64,000 bases of DNA from a virus: the IMG/VR virus record IMGVR_UViG_3300035169_000087, positions 35,072-99,071 of that record. One strand, written 5' to 3'. The notes under the pieces were generated by a model, which had not been told where the DNA came from, did not search any database, and saw only the letters and a list, made by a program, of their open reading frames with translations. A program made the position numbers and the translations under genes. This document shows, one piece after another, positions 1 through 7,892 of this stretch. Within the stretch, counting starts at the first letter, position 1. The number at the start of each line of letters is the position of its first letter.

Positions 1-411
1 CGCCGTCAGCTCGCCGACACACCCACCAGCGAAGCCGCGGTCGCGAAGCTGCGCGAATGGGTGCCCGACTATGAGGCGGGCGCGTCGCACATCGCGATGC
101 CGGTCGCCACCGCCCGCAAACTGCTCGACGTCGTGGACCGCGCCGAGAACGCACGCGACCAGATCGCCGGTCAGCTCGCCGAGGCACGCAACCTGCTGGC
201 CGCGTCGGGCCGCGCGGAAGCGATCGCGACCGCGCTGCGCATGTACGCCGACAAGCTCGACGCCGTTCCCCTGGAGTGCACTGCGCTGACCGGTCCCGTC
301 TGGTACGGGCAGGGCTGGCGTGACGCGGTGAACCACCTGCGGGACCTGACGGACGGGCTGAGGACGGAGCCGGTCGCGGCGCGTGGACCGGACGCCGGGA
401 GCGCCACGTGA
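1..411 (+). CDS. Hypothetical protein, 5' end outside window
   Basis: The frame is open from the first base of the window, so the true start lies upstream; a GTG at 61 is the first internal candidate. The visible part is mostly helical and charged (an ARKLLDVVDRAEN-like helix) with a Trp/Tyr-containing stretch near the C-terminus. It ends in a 4-base GTGA overlap with the methyltransferase gene, so the two are probably cotranslated. No family recognised. Confidence 0.7.
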   Translation, partial: RRQLADTPTSEAAVAKLREWVPDYEAGASHIAMPVATARKLLDVVDRAENARDQIAGQLAEARNLLAASGRAEAIATALRMYADKLDAVPLECTALTGPVWYGQGWRDAVNHLRDLTDGLRTEPVAARGPDAGSAT

Positions 412-1184
412 CCGCGCCCTACTTCGACGACGGCCAGGTGCAGCTGTACCTCGGCGATGTCCGCGAGATCCTGCCGCAACTCGGAATCGCCGCCGATGTG
501 ATCGTCACTGACTGCCCGTACGGCGTCACCAGCCACAAATGGGACCGGTGGGTCGAGAACTGGCCCACCCTGGCCGCGTCCGCCGCCCCCGCCATGTGGG
601 CGTTCGGCACCCTCGGGATGTTCATGGCCCACGCCGCCGAGTTCAAGTCAGCGGGCTGGAAGCTCTCCCACGACGTGGTCGACGTGATCTGGGAGAAGCA
701 CAACCCCTCCGGCCCGGACGCCGACCGGTTCCGGCGCATCCATGAGCAGGCCGGGCTGTTCTACCGCGGCCCGTGGTCCGGGGTGCACCACGAGCCGCAG
801 CGCATCACCACCGGCGTCGTGGAGCGCGGCCGGGTCATCGCGAGCCACAAGGACATCGGACACCGCAGCGCGTACACCGGCAGGGCCGACTGGGAGGACG
901 ACGGCACGCGGCTGCAGGTCTCGGTGATCCGCGCGCGGTCGATGCACCGGATGGGCAATATCGCGCCAACGCAGAAGCCGACGTCCGTGCTGGAGCAGTT
1001 GATCCGGTACAGCTGCCCGCGCGGCGGGATGGTCCTGGACTTGTTCGCGGGTTCGGCCTCGACGCTGGTCGCGGCGCGGGCGTGCGGGCGCCGTGGGGCC
1101 GGCATCGAGGGCGACGAGGCGCAGATCGAGAAGGCCGCGATGCGCCTGTCGCAGGGCGTGCTGGACCTGGGCGGTGCGGCGTGA
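408..1184 (+). CDS. Beta-class DNA methyltransferase (N4-cytosine/N6-adenine)
   Basis: 258 aa. The catalytic motif IV TDCPYG lies at residues 34-39 and the AdoMet-binding motif I (DLFAGSAS) near residue 210, so the order IV - target region - I marks the beta class of amino-methyltransferases. The middle holds a TQKPTSVLEQLI segment (motif X-like helix). No restriction partner is adjacent, so it is probably an orphan phage methylase that protects or marks the element's DNA. The GTG start overlaps the upstream stop (GTGA). Target specificity cannot be read from sequence. Confidence 0.9.
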   Translation: MTAPYFDDGQVQLYLGDVREILPQLGIAADVIVTDCPYGVTSHKWDRWVENWPTLAASAAPAMWAFGTLGMFMAHAAEFKSAGWKLSHDVVDVIWEKHNPSGPDADRFRRIHEQAGLFYRGPWSGVHHEPQRITTGVVERGRVIASHKDIGHRSAYTGRADWEDDGTRLQVSVIRARSMHRMGNIAPTQKPTSVLEQLIRYSCPRGGMVLDLFAGSASTLVAARACGRRGAGIEGDEAQIEKAAMRLSQGVLDLGGAA

Positions 1185-1363
1185 CGTACCGCCGCCCGTC
1201 CCCCACCGTCCCGGCCGTGGCCCCACGCCGCCCGGTGTTCGCGCTCAACACCCCGACCGGCCCGTGCGCCCGCTGCCGCCAGCCGCACCACCGCTACGGG
1301 CCCGGCGGGCAGCCGCTGTGCCCCACATGCCGCCCGCCCGCAGCCAAGCCGTCCGCCGCCTGA
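1181..1363 (+). CDS. Small zinc-ribbon-like protein
   Basis: 60 aa, GTG start in a 4-base overlap with the methyltransferase stop. A CARC pair and a CPTC pair are spaced about 16 residues apart, a compact Cys4 zinc-binding arrangement, in a Pro/Arg-rich background. Position suggests translation coupled to the methylase. Function unknown; nucleic-acid binding is a guess. Confidence 0.6.
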   Translation: MTYRRPSPTVPAVAPRRPVFALNTPTGPCARCRQPHHRYGPGGQPLCPTCRPPAAKPSAA

Positions 1364-1400
1364 TCCACACGCTGTGCACAACGACCGACAGGAGAACCCG

Positions 1401-2126
1401 ATGAACGACACCAGCAAGGCCACCGCCACCCAGGAGCCCGAGTGGATCGACGACGGGCACCAGGTGCGCGTCACCCTCGACTACGCCCAGTTCACCTTCG
1501 CCGTCATCTGCCCGTCAGACGGTGTCGACCTGACCGGCAAGGGCTGGGCCGACCTCCCGGCGTGCCGCCGCGCCGGAGACGACGACGGCAACCCCGACCC
1601 CGGCAAGTCGCCCACCGCGACCTGCGGGCTGGCGATGCTCGCCACGGAGTTCGCGACCGACGAGTTCTTCGACGAGAAGGCGCCCGCGTTCGAGGTGGTC
1701 TCGCCGTTCCCGGTCGAGTACCACTTCGGCTGGGACGGCGACGCGGTGTACGTGCGGCCGAAGACCCAGCCGGAGAGCGACGAGGCTAAGCGCCTGCTGA
1801 TCGCCGATGCGTCCGCGTACCTCGCCGTGATCCACCGGCACGCGAACCGTCACGACGTGCTCGGCGTTGACCTCGGCTGCGCCGGGTGCGCGCTGCTCGA
1901 CCGGATCGAAGCCGAACCCGAGCTGCCGTTCACGCCGGTGGCGCGCGATGACCGGCACTTCTCCCCCGGCTACCGGGGTGAGATCCCGAACCACCTCGGC
2001 CGCGCGGAAACCTGCGTGTTCCCGGAGTGCCGCACCGCACAGAGCCAGCACGAGGCTGTCGCGGACATTCAGGACCTCACGTACGAGCTGTTCGCCGACC
2101 GCGACAGCCGGGACGGGGACGCGTGA
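1401..2126 (+). CDS. Hypothetical protein
   Basis: 241 aa, ATG start 7 bases after a GGAG ribosome site at 1391. Acidic, with scattered cysteines (ICPSDG, a C-terminal CAGC and ETCVFPEC). The stop overlaps the WhiB-like start by one base (TGATG). The composition and conserved-looking Cys/His suggest a metal-binding fold, but no family is recognised. Confidence 0.75.
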   Translation: MNDTSKATATQEPEWIDDGHQVRVTLDYAQFTFAVICPSDGVDLTGKGWADLPACRRAGDDDGNPDPGKSPTATCGLAMLATEFATDEFFDEKAPAFEVVSPFPVEYHFGWDGDAVYVRPKTQPESDEAKRLLIADASAYLAVIHRHANRHDVLGVDLGCAGCALLDRIEAEPELPFTPVARDDRHFSPGYRGEIPNHLGRAETCVFPECRTAQSQHEAVADIQDLTYELFADRDSRDGDA

Positions 2127-2497
2127 TGACGCACACCGCGGCCGTCCCGTGGGCGAACACCCCACGCCCCCGCACCAGCCCGCCGAGCTCCGTCACCCGC
2201 GCCAAGTTCACCGACACCGAACCGGCCGGCGAGAACTGGCGACACCGTGCCGAGTGCGTGAATGAGGACCCTGAGTTGTTCTTCCCGATCGGGAACACCG
2301 GCCCAGCGCTCCTGCAGATCGAAGACGCGAAGGCCGTGTGCCGTCGCTGCGACGTGATCGACCGCTGCCTGACGTGGGCGCTGGAGTCCGGACAGGATCA
2401 CGGCGTCGCGGGAGGCGCGAGCGAGGACGAGCGCCGGACCATGAAGCGCCGGGAGTCCCGCCGCCGCCAGCAAGACGCAAGGCGTGACGCCGCATGA
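2126..2497 (+). CDS. WhiB-family [4Fe-4S] transcription regulator
   Basis: 123 aa. The four iron-sulfur cysteines are at residues 44, 72, 75 and 81 in the WhiB pattern C-x27-C-x2-C-x5-C. They are followed by GVAGGASEDER, which matches the family's G[VI]WGG turn with Ala in place of Trp, then a basic Arg/Lys tail. WhiB proteins bind principal sigma factor or DNA and are common in actinophages, where they can redirect host transcription or block superinfection. ATG 2126 is chosen over GTG 2123 because it gives the usual TGATG overlap. Confidence 0.93.
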   Translation: MTHTAAVPWANTPRPRTSPPSSVTRAKFTDTEPAGENWRHRAECVNEDPELFFPIGNTGPALLQIEDAKAVCRRCDVIDRCLTWALESGQDHGVAGGASEDERRTMKRRESRRRQQDARRDAA

Positions 2498-3000
2498 CCG
2501 CCCCGACGGACGCGCCGGCCGCGACCGACGACCTGCACGGCAAACCCCTGACCGCCCGCGAAGTACAGATCCTGCGGCTACTCGCCGACGGACACACCGA
2601 CCCGAGCATCGCCACCGCGCTGCACCTCTCGCCGAACACCGTCAAAGCCCACATGCGCCGGATCTTCATCAAGCTCGGGGCGCGGTCCCGCGCCAACGCC
2701 GTTTCGCTCGGCTACCTGCAGCGCGTCCTGCTCGTGCCGGGGCCGGTGGCGGTCAAGGCGTTCCCGCGGGTGAGCGAGCAGGCGGTGCTGGTGCGCCGCT
2801 GGGTGTCCACGGGCAAGGCGCAGATCGTGCGGCGGGGCGCGGGTTTGACGCGGGCTCAGGTGGCGGCGGACTGCGGGGTCACCGGGGCGGTGGTCGCGGG
2901 CTGGGAGACCGGTGTGGGGCGGCCGTCGGGTGAGCCGTTGGAGGCGTACTACCGGGCGCTGGTGGCGATGGCTCAGGCCGCGGAAGAGCGGGCCGCGTGA
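2494..3000 (+). CDS. LuxR-type HTH protein with second C-terminal HTH
   Basis: 168 aa. Residues about 18-72 are a GerE/LuxR helix-turn-helix (LTAREVQILRLLADG, then LSPNTVKAHMRRI). The C-terminal third (LTRAQVAADCGVTGAVVAGWE) resembles an XRE-type HTH. No receiver or ligand domain is present, so it is a stand-alone DNA-binding protein. It overlaps the WhiB-like stop by 4 bases (ATGA). Two HTH units in one short chain is unusual. Confidence 0.85.
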   Translation: MTAPTDAPAATDDLHGKPLTAREVQILRLLADGHTDPSIATALHLSPNTVKAHMRRIFIKLGARSRANAVSLGYLQRVLLVPGPVAVKAFPRVSEQAVLVRRWVSTGKAQIVRRGAGLTRAQVAADCGVTGAVVAGWETGVGRPSGEPLEAYYRALVAMAQAAEERAA

Positions 3001-3214
3001 GCGTGGCGGGCGGCAGTCAGGGGGCGCGGAGCTCTCACAGCCCCGTAGAGCCTCTGGCGCGAAGCCACTCAAGCCTGTTTAGGCGTAAGCGAGTCCAGGC
3101 CGCCTACGGCCCGCACAGCCCGCTTCTCGGCGGTCGAAACCGCCATTCGCTCGGTGCAGCCGCAACCCGACAGCCCCGACAAGCCCCAAATGCACACAAT
3201 CCGGAAGGACCCCA
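3001..3214 (+). other. Gap with hairpins; no convincing gene
   Basis: About 210 bases. A GTG-started frame from 2997 to 3218 (73 codons) overlaps the previous stop, but its product is Arg/Ser/Pro-rich without a recognisable pattern. Two small hairpins are visible: GCCT-GTTT-AGGC near 3075 and GGCGGT-CGAA-ACCGCC near 3133. It may hold a promoter or leader for the next small genes. Confidence 0.4.
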
Positions 3215-3298
3215 GTGACGCAACCCCTCGAAGCCGCCCCCGCCACGCTCGCCGCCGTCCAGATGGGCCACCACGAGACCGACAGGAGCGACCGGTGA
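3215..3298 (+). CDS. Possible 27-residue small protein
   Basis: GTG start after GGAAGGA at about 3203, ending in a 4-base GTGA overlap with the next HTH gene. The peptide (starting VTQPLEAAPATL) is mildly amphipathic. Its best support is the ribosome site and the coupling architecture that recurs throughout the window; it may be only a leader for the downstream gene. Confidence 0.4.
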   Translation: MTQPLEAAPATLAAVQMGHHETDRSDR

Positions 3299-3627
3299 CC
3301 AGCCTCACGCCCGACCTGCTCGCCGCGTGGCCCGCACGCCCCGGCGCACCAGTCCTGATCGCAGACGCGGTCCTGGACGCCGTCCGCCACGGACACATCC
3401 CCCCGCACACCACCCCACCCGAACCGGCCCGCGGGCCACTGACCCCGCGCCAGCACCAGGTCCTCATGCTGCTCATGCGCGGACACACCAAGGCACGGAT
3501 CGGGGCCGAGCTCGGGATCGCCGAGGACACGGTGCGCAACCTGGTGCGGCAGGCGTACGAGCGGCTGGGCGCCCACAACCGGGTGCAGGCCGCGATCGCG
3601 CTCGGGATGCTCGGAGGCGAGCGGTGA
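3295..3627 (+). CDS. Small LuxR-type HTH protein
   Basis: 110 aa. GTG 3295 is chosen because GACAGGAG lies just upstream and the start overlaps a short upstream frame by GTGA. The C-terminal half is a GerE-type HTH (LTPRQHQVLMLLMRGHTK, IAEDTVRNLVRQAY, LGAHNRVQAAIALG). It is related in design to the 2494-3000 protein but lacks its second HTH. Likely an element-encoded transcription regulator. Confidence 0.8.
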   Translation: MTSLTPDLLAAWPARPGAPVLIADAVLDAVRHGHIPPHTTPPEPARGPLTPRQHQVLMLLMRGHTKARIGAELGIAEDTVRNLVRQAYERLGAHNRVQAAIALGMLGGER

Positions 3628-4043
3628 CCGGCGACCTGCGCATGCGGATCGCCCGCGCCCTGGCCGACCACGCACAAGCCGACCTCGCACTGGACGCGCA
3701 CCACTACGGCCCCGAGAAGTGGCTGTGCTGCGCCGACGCCGTACTCGCCGCGCTCCCGGACAGCCCCGACGACCTCGACCAGCTCATCCGCGAGCAAGCC
3801 GCCGCAGATCCGCGATTCGCAACCGGCTACATCGAAGCCCAGTACTCGGCGCGCCTGCGTGCCCTCGATGACCTGTTGGCCGCCGTGTGGCTGTTCATCG
3901 ACTGGCGGCACGTCACGGAGCGGCTGACGGCCGAGCAGAGGACGTTGTTCGCCGACGCGGTCGAGGCATCCAGCGCGCGCATCGCGCAGGCCGATCCGAC
4001 GTATGGCGAGCCCGTGATGACGGACCGGTGGTGGCAGCCGTGA
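3624..4043 (+). CDS. Hypothetical helical protein
   Basis: 139 aa, GTG start in a GTGA overlap. Alpha-helical, with an LCCADAVLAALPDSPDDLDQL segment resembling small regulatory or clamp-like host-takeover proteins, but no family is assignable. Followed in the same coupled string by a short membrane peptide. Confidence 0.7.
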   Translation: MTGDLRMRIARALADHAQADLALDAHHYGPEKWLCCADAVLAALPDSPDDLDQLIREQAAADPRFATGYIEAQYSARLRALDDLLAAVWLFIDWRHVTERLTAEQRTLFADAVEASSARIAQADPTYGEPVMTDRWWQP

Positions 4044-4147
4044 CGTTGCATGTGGCCGCGCGTCTGCTGTGCGCTGTGGCGTCCGGCGTGTTCACCGGGC
4101 AAGTCGCGTGGATGCTCACCGGCGCGGCGAAAGGCGGCCGACCTTGA
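4040..4147 (+). CDS. Small single-pass membrane peptide
   Basis: 35 aa, GTG start overlapping the previous stop (GTGA) and ending in a TTGA overlap with the next gene. One hydrophobic segment (AARLLCAVASGVFTGQVAWML) spans most of the protein. Function unknown. Confidence 0.55.
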   Translation: MTLHVAARLLCAVASGVFTGQVAWMLTGAAKGGRP

Positions 4148-4599
4148 GCGACTACTGGCACGAGCAGCGCTACGACGACGCGTTCTTCGCGATCCACAGC
4201 CGAATGCCCGGCGAGCCCAAGCCCAAGCCGACCCGCATCCTGATCACCGGCAGTCGCGACTACACCAGCGTCCACGCCATGCGCACCGTCCTACGCGCCA
4301 TCCTCGACGAACACGGCCAACACGCCGTCATCGTCCACGGCGACGCACGCGGAGCCGACCGCCTCGCCGCCCAGATCGCCGAAGCCTTCGGCATGAAAAC
4401 CGAGCCGTGGCCGGCCGACTGGGACCGGCGCGGCAAAGCCGCCGGGTTCATCCGCAACCAGGCGATGGTCGACGCAGGCGCGGACCTGTGCCTGGCGTTC
4501 CTCGTCGCAGGACTGCCGTGCAAGGGCACGCGGGACTGTGCTCACCGCGCGGAAAAGGCAGGCATCCCGGTTCGCTGGCACACGCAGGGTGCGCGGTGA
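4144..4599 (+). CDS. DUF2493 (SLOG-like, YspA-type) nucleotide-binding protein
   Basis: 151 aa from a TTG start that forms a 4-base TTGA overlap with the membrane peptide. The core reads RILITGSRDYTS, then VIVHGDARGADRLAAQIAE, then FIRNQAMVDAGADLCLAF. This is the Rossmann-like pattern of DUF2493/SLOG proteins, which bind nucleotide-type ligands. Such genes are frequent in actinophages and have been proposed to sense or process nucleotide signals. The substrate is not readable here. Confidence 0.85.
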   Translation: MSDYWHEQRYDDAFFAIHSRMPGEPKPKPTRILITGSRDYTSVHAMRTVLRAILDEHGQHAVIVHGDARGADRLAAQIAEAFGMKTEPWPADWDRRGKAAGFIRNQAMVDAGADLCLAFLVAGLPCKGTRDCAHRAEKAGIPVRWHTQGAR

Positions 4600-4718
4600 C
4601 GCGCCGCAAGCGTTGGCGTCCGCCCTGGCCGGTGCAGCTCGCCGGGGTGTTCGCCGCGTGCGCGGCAGCGGCGCTCACGTGGACCGAGGCGCTACGGCTA
4701 CTGGGGATGCGGCGGTGA
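4596..4718 (+). CDS. Small membrane protein
   Basis: 40 aa, GTG start in a GTGA overlap with the DUF2493 gene. A basic N-terminus (TRRKRWRPPW) precedes one hydrophobic helix (QLAGVFAACAAAALTWTEAL). It is the last gene of this rightward string before the convergent repressor-like gene. Confidence 0.55.
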   Translation: MTRRKRWRPPWPVQLAGVFAACAAAALTWTEALRLLGMRR

Positions 4719-4723
4719 GCGGG

Positions 4724-4942
4724 TCAGGACTCGGCGCGCTTCGGGGTGCGCACGTACCGCTCGTTCGGTGGGATGCCGTGGTCGCGGGCGATGTTGCGGA
4801 TCGTCGTGTACGTGTACTCGGCGCGTTTGGCCACGTCAGTTGGCCGGTCGCCGCATTGCAGGGCAGCGACGATCTCGGCTTCGAGGTCTCTGCGCGCACG
4901 GTCGAGCCGGGCGCGGGCGCGCTTGATCGGATCGTCGGTCAT
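4724..4942 (-). CDS. Small HTH DNA-binding protein (candidate repressor)
   Basis: 72 aa, the only leftward gene in the first 11 kb. The start is the ATG at 4942 (MTDDPIKRARARLDRARRD); a longer in-frame extension has no ribosome site. The middle (DRPTDVAKRAEYTYTTIRNIARDHG) is a helix-turn-helix. It is divergent from the operon starting at 5083 and separated from it by a repeat-bearing 140-base region, the arrangement expected of an autoregulating local repressor. Confidence 0.75.
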   Translation of the reverse strand: MTDDPIKRARARLDRARRDLEAEIVAALQCGDRPTDVAKRAEYTYTTIRNIARDHGIPPNERYVRTPKRAES

Positions 4943-5082
4943 GCAACAGAGGGTAGCGCAAGGAAGTGTTGCAAGAAAGGCGTGCGAAGTGGTTGCGATC
5001 AACAGGCCATCCCGCTAGTTTTAGTTGCGCAAGGAAGTTACGCAATGCAACGTCGCTAAGGCGACGCGGAGGGGAACCCGAG
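4943..5082. promoter_or_regulatory. Divergent promoter region with paired operator-like repeats
   Basis: Two copies of GCGCAAGGAAGT lie at 4956-4967 and 5027-5038. The 21-base context of the two copies matches at most positions, and the second copy is framed by an inverted repeat TTGCG-N11-CGCAA (5025-5045). The region separates the leftward HTH gene (4942) from the rightward operon (5083), so these are the obvious candidate operators of that HTH protein. TTGCAA half-sites also recur. Confidence 0.6.
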
Positions 5083-5448
5083 ATGATCACGCTGAGCCTG
5101 CCGAAGCCCCAGGACCACCTGCCCAAGCAGCCCCACCGCACCACCGGCAAGCCCGGCACCCCCTGGCAGCGCGCAGTCGCCGCCTACCGCAACCGGTCCG
5201 TGCTCACCGCCGCTGGATACCTCGCCTCCATCGGGGCGGACGCCGAGACGATCCGCAGGTTCGCCAGTTCCTTCGGCCGCAAGGTCGCGCAGGCCTACCG
5301 GGCCGCGACCGGCAGCGAGCCGACGCGCAACGGACTGGCGCTCGTGCGCGGCCAGCTGATGCGGGTGTTCGCGTACGGCGACCGCGCCCTGTTGGCTTCC
5401 GTGGCCCGCGACTACCACGCCACCGCCGCACTCGCGGAGGTCGCCTAG
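5083..5448 (+). CDS. Hypothetical protein
   Basis: 121 aa, ATG preceded by CGGAGGGG at about 5068. Basic and helical (WQRAVAAYRNRSVLTAAGYLA, then RFASSFGRKVAQAYRA). It is the first gene rightward of the divergent control region, so it is probably under the adjacent HTH protein. It ends at an amber codon, beyond which the same frame stays open into the next gene. Confidence 0.7.
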   Translation: MITLSLPKPQDHLPKQPHRTTGKPGTPWQRAVAAYRNRSVLTAAGYLASIGADAETIRRFASSFGRKVAQAYRAATGSEPTRNGLALVRGQLMRVFAYGDRALLASVARDYHATAALAEVA

Positions 5449-5472
5449 ACCAACTTCAACGAGATCGCCGCG

Positions 5473-5808
5473 ATGCCGATGGATCAGCGACGCGAAGCCG
5501 TTGCCGCCATCGACGTGAACGCGCTTCCGGCCGAAGATCAGCAGGCGCTCGTCGCGGCCGTCATGGCTCCCGAACCGCCGAAGCCGCAGCCCGACGCTCT
5601 CCCGCACATTCGCGCCCGCATCCCACTCAAGCGCGGCAACGGCTTCTACCGGCCCACCTACGGCCCGAGCGAGAACGGTTCGCGCACTCTGTGCGGCGCG
5701 CCCGCCGGACTCGACTTCACCTTCGCCGAGGCGCGCAACCTGGGCGAGAAGCCGGTGTGCCCGGCATGCAAGACCATCCGCGCCGCAGCCAAGAACGGAG
5801 CTTCCTGA
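5473..5808 (+). CDS. Hypothetical Cys-containing protein
   Basis: 111 aa from ATG 5473; only a weak GAG precedes it. The C-terminus carries TLCGAP and a VCPACKTI pair that could bind zinc, and TYGPSENGSRTLCG resembles small actinophage Cys-rich proteins. It lies in the same frame as the gene upstream, separated only by a TAG stop and eight codons, so either weak reinitiation or readthrough is possible. Confidence 0.65.
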   Translation: MPMDQRREAVAAIDVNALPAEDQQALVAAVMAPEPPKPQPDALPHIRARIPLKRGNGFYRPTYGPSENGSRTLCGAPAGLDFTFAEARNLGEKPVCPACKTIRAAAKNGAS

Positions 5809-6281
5809 TGACCGACCCCACGACGCCCGACCCGCTGCACTTCGACCCGACCGAGTTCTCACACATCGTCGTGGACGGACCCAACGCCGAGGAGACCTGG
5901 ACCACGGCGCAGTGGAACGACTACATCGACCGGTGCAAGGACCCGAAGACCGGCGGCGAAATCATCTTCAAGGTCGTGCGGCTGGTACCCGCCGCGGCCA
6001 CCGAACAGATCACCCTGGACGCGCTCTACGCCGCCGACGGTATCCAGCTCGACTTCGAGGCGCTGCGCCGCTACTTCCACCGCGCCGTGACCTACGCGCT
6101 TCCGCACGCAACCGGAAGCTCCGAGGGCTGGCGCACGGCGAAGGTCGAGCACCTCGCCGAGTGGATGGCGAATTTCCTGACCGCTGGCATCGGTCCGACG
6201 TTGCACGAGGAGGCCGTGGCCGGCGGCGTGAAGGTCGCCCGCCAGTTCCTCGCCGACGAGCGCGCCAAGAACGGAGCCTGA
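5808..6281 (+). CDS. Hypothetical protein
   Basis: 157 aa, ATG after ACGGAG, overlapping the previous stop by one base (TGATG). Acidic N-terminus (DPTTPDPLHFDPTEFSHIV), mixed alpha/beta, with a helical C-terminal half. No family recognised. A longer frame that includes it upstream is explained by overlap with the two preceding genes. Confidence 0.75.
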   Translation: MTDPTTPDPLHFDPTEFSHIVVDGPNAEETWTTAQWNDYIDRCKDPKTGGEIIFKVVRLVPAAATEQITLDALYAADGIQLDFEALRRYFHRAVTYALPHATGSSEGWRTAKVEHLAEWMANFLTAGIGPTLHEEAVAGGVKVARQFLADERAKNGA

Positions 6282-6283
6282 CC

Positions 6284-7060
6284 GTGACCACCACTACCGT
6301 CCCGGACCTGATGCTCGCGCATGTCGAGTCGCGCACCCTGAAAGGCGACCGCTCCTACCAACAGGACGCCGCCGACTGGTCGCGGGCTGTGGACCCGGAC
6401 ACAGGCCTGCCGGTGATCGTGGCGGCAGTCGCGGACGGCTGCGGGTCCGGCTCGGGCTCGGGCCGGATCGCACGGGCCGCAGTGAGCCTCGCGGTACAGA
6501 TCGCCGCCTGCTATGGCGCCGAACACCTCGACCGGGCGATCGACGCCGCACGCGAGATCATCGACGCCCGGTTCCCTCGCCGCGGCCGCAACGACAACTC
6601 GACGCTCGTGCTCGCCTACTACGACGCCGCGCGCCTGCGGGTGGCGTGGATCGGGGACTCGCGCGCCTACGCCCTCGCCGCCGACGGGCAGTTGCATCAG
6701 CTGACGAAGGACCACAACCTCGCGCCGCACGCCCCTAACGTGCTCACCCGCGCACTACTCGCGGACGGCAACCACCGGCACGGGGACGCGTGGGAGGGCT
6801 GCGAGTCGCACACCCCGCAGGTCGCCGATCCGCTGCTCGGCCGTCCGTTCGCGCCGCCGCCCGCGCGGATCCTGTTGTGCACGGACGGGGCGTGCGGGCC
6901 ACTGGCGGACGAGGAGATCGCGAGCACCCTGGCGAGCACGTCGGACGCTTCGTCGGCGGCGCGGCGGCTCGCGGCACGCGCCGTGCGTACCGCCAGGGCC
7001 GCGGGCGAGAAGGCGGACAACGCGACCGCGTTCGTCATCGACCTGGGCGGGGTGGACTGA
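6284..7060 (+). CDS. PP2C-family Ser/Thr protein phosphatase
   Basis: 258 aa, GTG start 2 bases after the upstream stop. PP2C landmarks are in order: SYQQDAAD near residue 25 (N-terminal motif), VADGCGSG with D51-G52, WIGDSRAY with D125, LLCTDGACG with D201, and a terminal DNATAFVID with D245-N246. These Asp residues ligate the two metal ions in the family. It would dephosphorylate proteins phosphorylated by host Hanks-type kinases. A phosphatase of this type in a phage-like accessory region suggests host signalling control. Confidence 0.92.
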   Translation: MTTTTVPDLMLAHVESRTLKGDRSYQQDAADWSRAVDPDTGLPVIVAAVADGCGSGSGSGRIARAAVSLAVQIAACYGAEHLDRAIDAAREIIDARFPRRGRNDNSTLVLAYYDAARLRVAWIGDSRAYALAADGQLHQLTKDHNLAPHAPNVLTRALLADGNHRHGDAWEGCESHTPQVADPLLGRPFAPPPARILLCTDGACGPLADEEIASTLASTSDASSAARRLAARAVRTARAAGEKADNATAFVIDLGGVD

Positions 7061-7332
7061 TGCCCGTCTCCCCGCCGCAGTCGCGCTTGTCGCGTCGTGA
7101 GGTTCTGTCGCTGGTCGAGCGCGGCGAGGTGTACCGGTACACGGACCCGCTCTCCCACTGGTCCGCGCCGGGCCGACGCGGTTACCGCGTCATCGTGACC
7201 GCGCATGTGCGTTCGCTGATCGCGGACGGCCTGGTCGTGGAGGGCGTGGCGCGCGGCCAGGTCGTGTACGCCGCCCCGTCCGACACGGGCCGCACCCAGC
7301 TCGCCACCCTCACGGAAGGCTCCCCGTCGTGA
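7060..7332 (+). CDS. Small winged-helix-like protein
   Basis: 90 aa, ATG in a TGATG overlap with the phosphatase. SRREVLSLVERGEVYRY followed by GYRVIVTAHVRSLIADGLV resembles a short winged helix. The coupled position makes it the likely partner of the phosphatase gene. Function inferred only from fold-like pattern. Confidence 0.6.
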   Translation: MPVSPPQSRLSRREVLSLVERGEVYRYTDPLSHWSAPGRRGYRVIVTAHVRSLIADGLVVEGVARGQVVYAAPSDTGRTQLATLTEGSPS

Positions 7333-7664
7333 CGATCTCCGACGTTCAGCATCTCGCGCTCGTCGCCGCAGCCGCCGGCGAGGAATGGCGCGCCGGCCAG
7401 CCGTACATCGGGCGTTTCGCCCGCGGCATGCAGGACGCACAGACCGCGCTGCGCAAGATCCTCGAAGCGCACGCCGAAGACCGCGACGGCCTCGAAACCG
7501 CGCTGCGCGCCTACCTCGCCGAGGGTCCCGCGTTGGACAGCGACGACTACGACCGGGGCGGCGAGTGCGTGCACAGCGACGTCGAGTACGTGCTCGACGG
7601 CGACCGGTACACGATCGCGGACCTGCTCGCCACTATCACCGACACCACGGAAGGCCAGTCATGA
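7329..7664 (+). CDS. Hypothetical protein
   Basis: 111 aa, GTG start overlapping the previous stop by 4 bases. Helical N-terminus and an acidic C-terminal half (SDDYDRGGECVHSDVEYVLD). No recognised domain. Confidence 0.7.
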   Translation: MTISDVQHLALVAAAAGEEWRAGQPYIGRFARGMQDAQTALRKILEAHAEDRDGLETALRAYLAEGPALDSDDYDRGGECVHSDVEYVLDGDRYTIADLLATITDTTEGQS

Positions 7665-7813
7665 TCGCGAACACCGAGCCGACGACGCGCGTCCGGTTGG
7701 ACCCGCTGGCCGAGTTCGAGTTGATGCTCGGGCAGCTCGCGGCCGAGGGCTTGTCGATCCCGGCTGCTGAGGCGCTGCGCCTGTTCCGGCTCGCGATGGC
7801 CGCACGCACCTGA
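7661..7813 (+). CDS. Small hypothetical protein
   Basis: 50 aa, ATG in a 4-base overlap (ATGA). A single long helix (DPLAEFELMLGQLAAEG, EALRLFRLAMAA) suggests a coiled-coil or dimer element. Followed by a 79-base gap before the next gene. Confidence 0.6.
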   Translation: MIANTEPTTRVRLDPLAEFELMLGQLAAEGLSIPAAEALRLFRLAMAART

Positions 7814-7892
7814 CCCCCGTGCCGGTCCCGACCCCACGCGGACCGGCACCCGAACACCAACCACCCGCCGCCACAACCAAGGAGGACCGCCC

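Noticed and set aside
2997-3218. 73-codon gene
   Set aside because: Overlaps the upstream stop but its product has no pattern and hairpins lie inside; kept only as a gap with low support.
5025-6281. 418-codon rightward frame spanning three genes
   Set aside because: Only its last 157 codons (from 5808) look like protein; the first part is the out-of-frame reading of two other genes.
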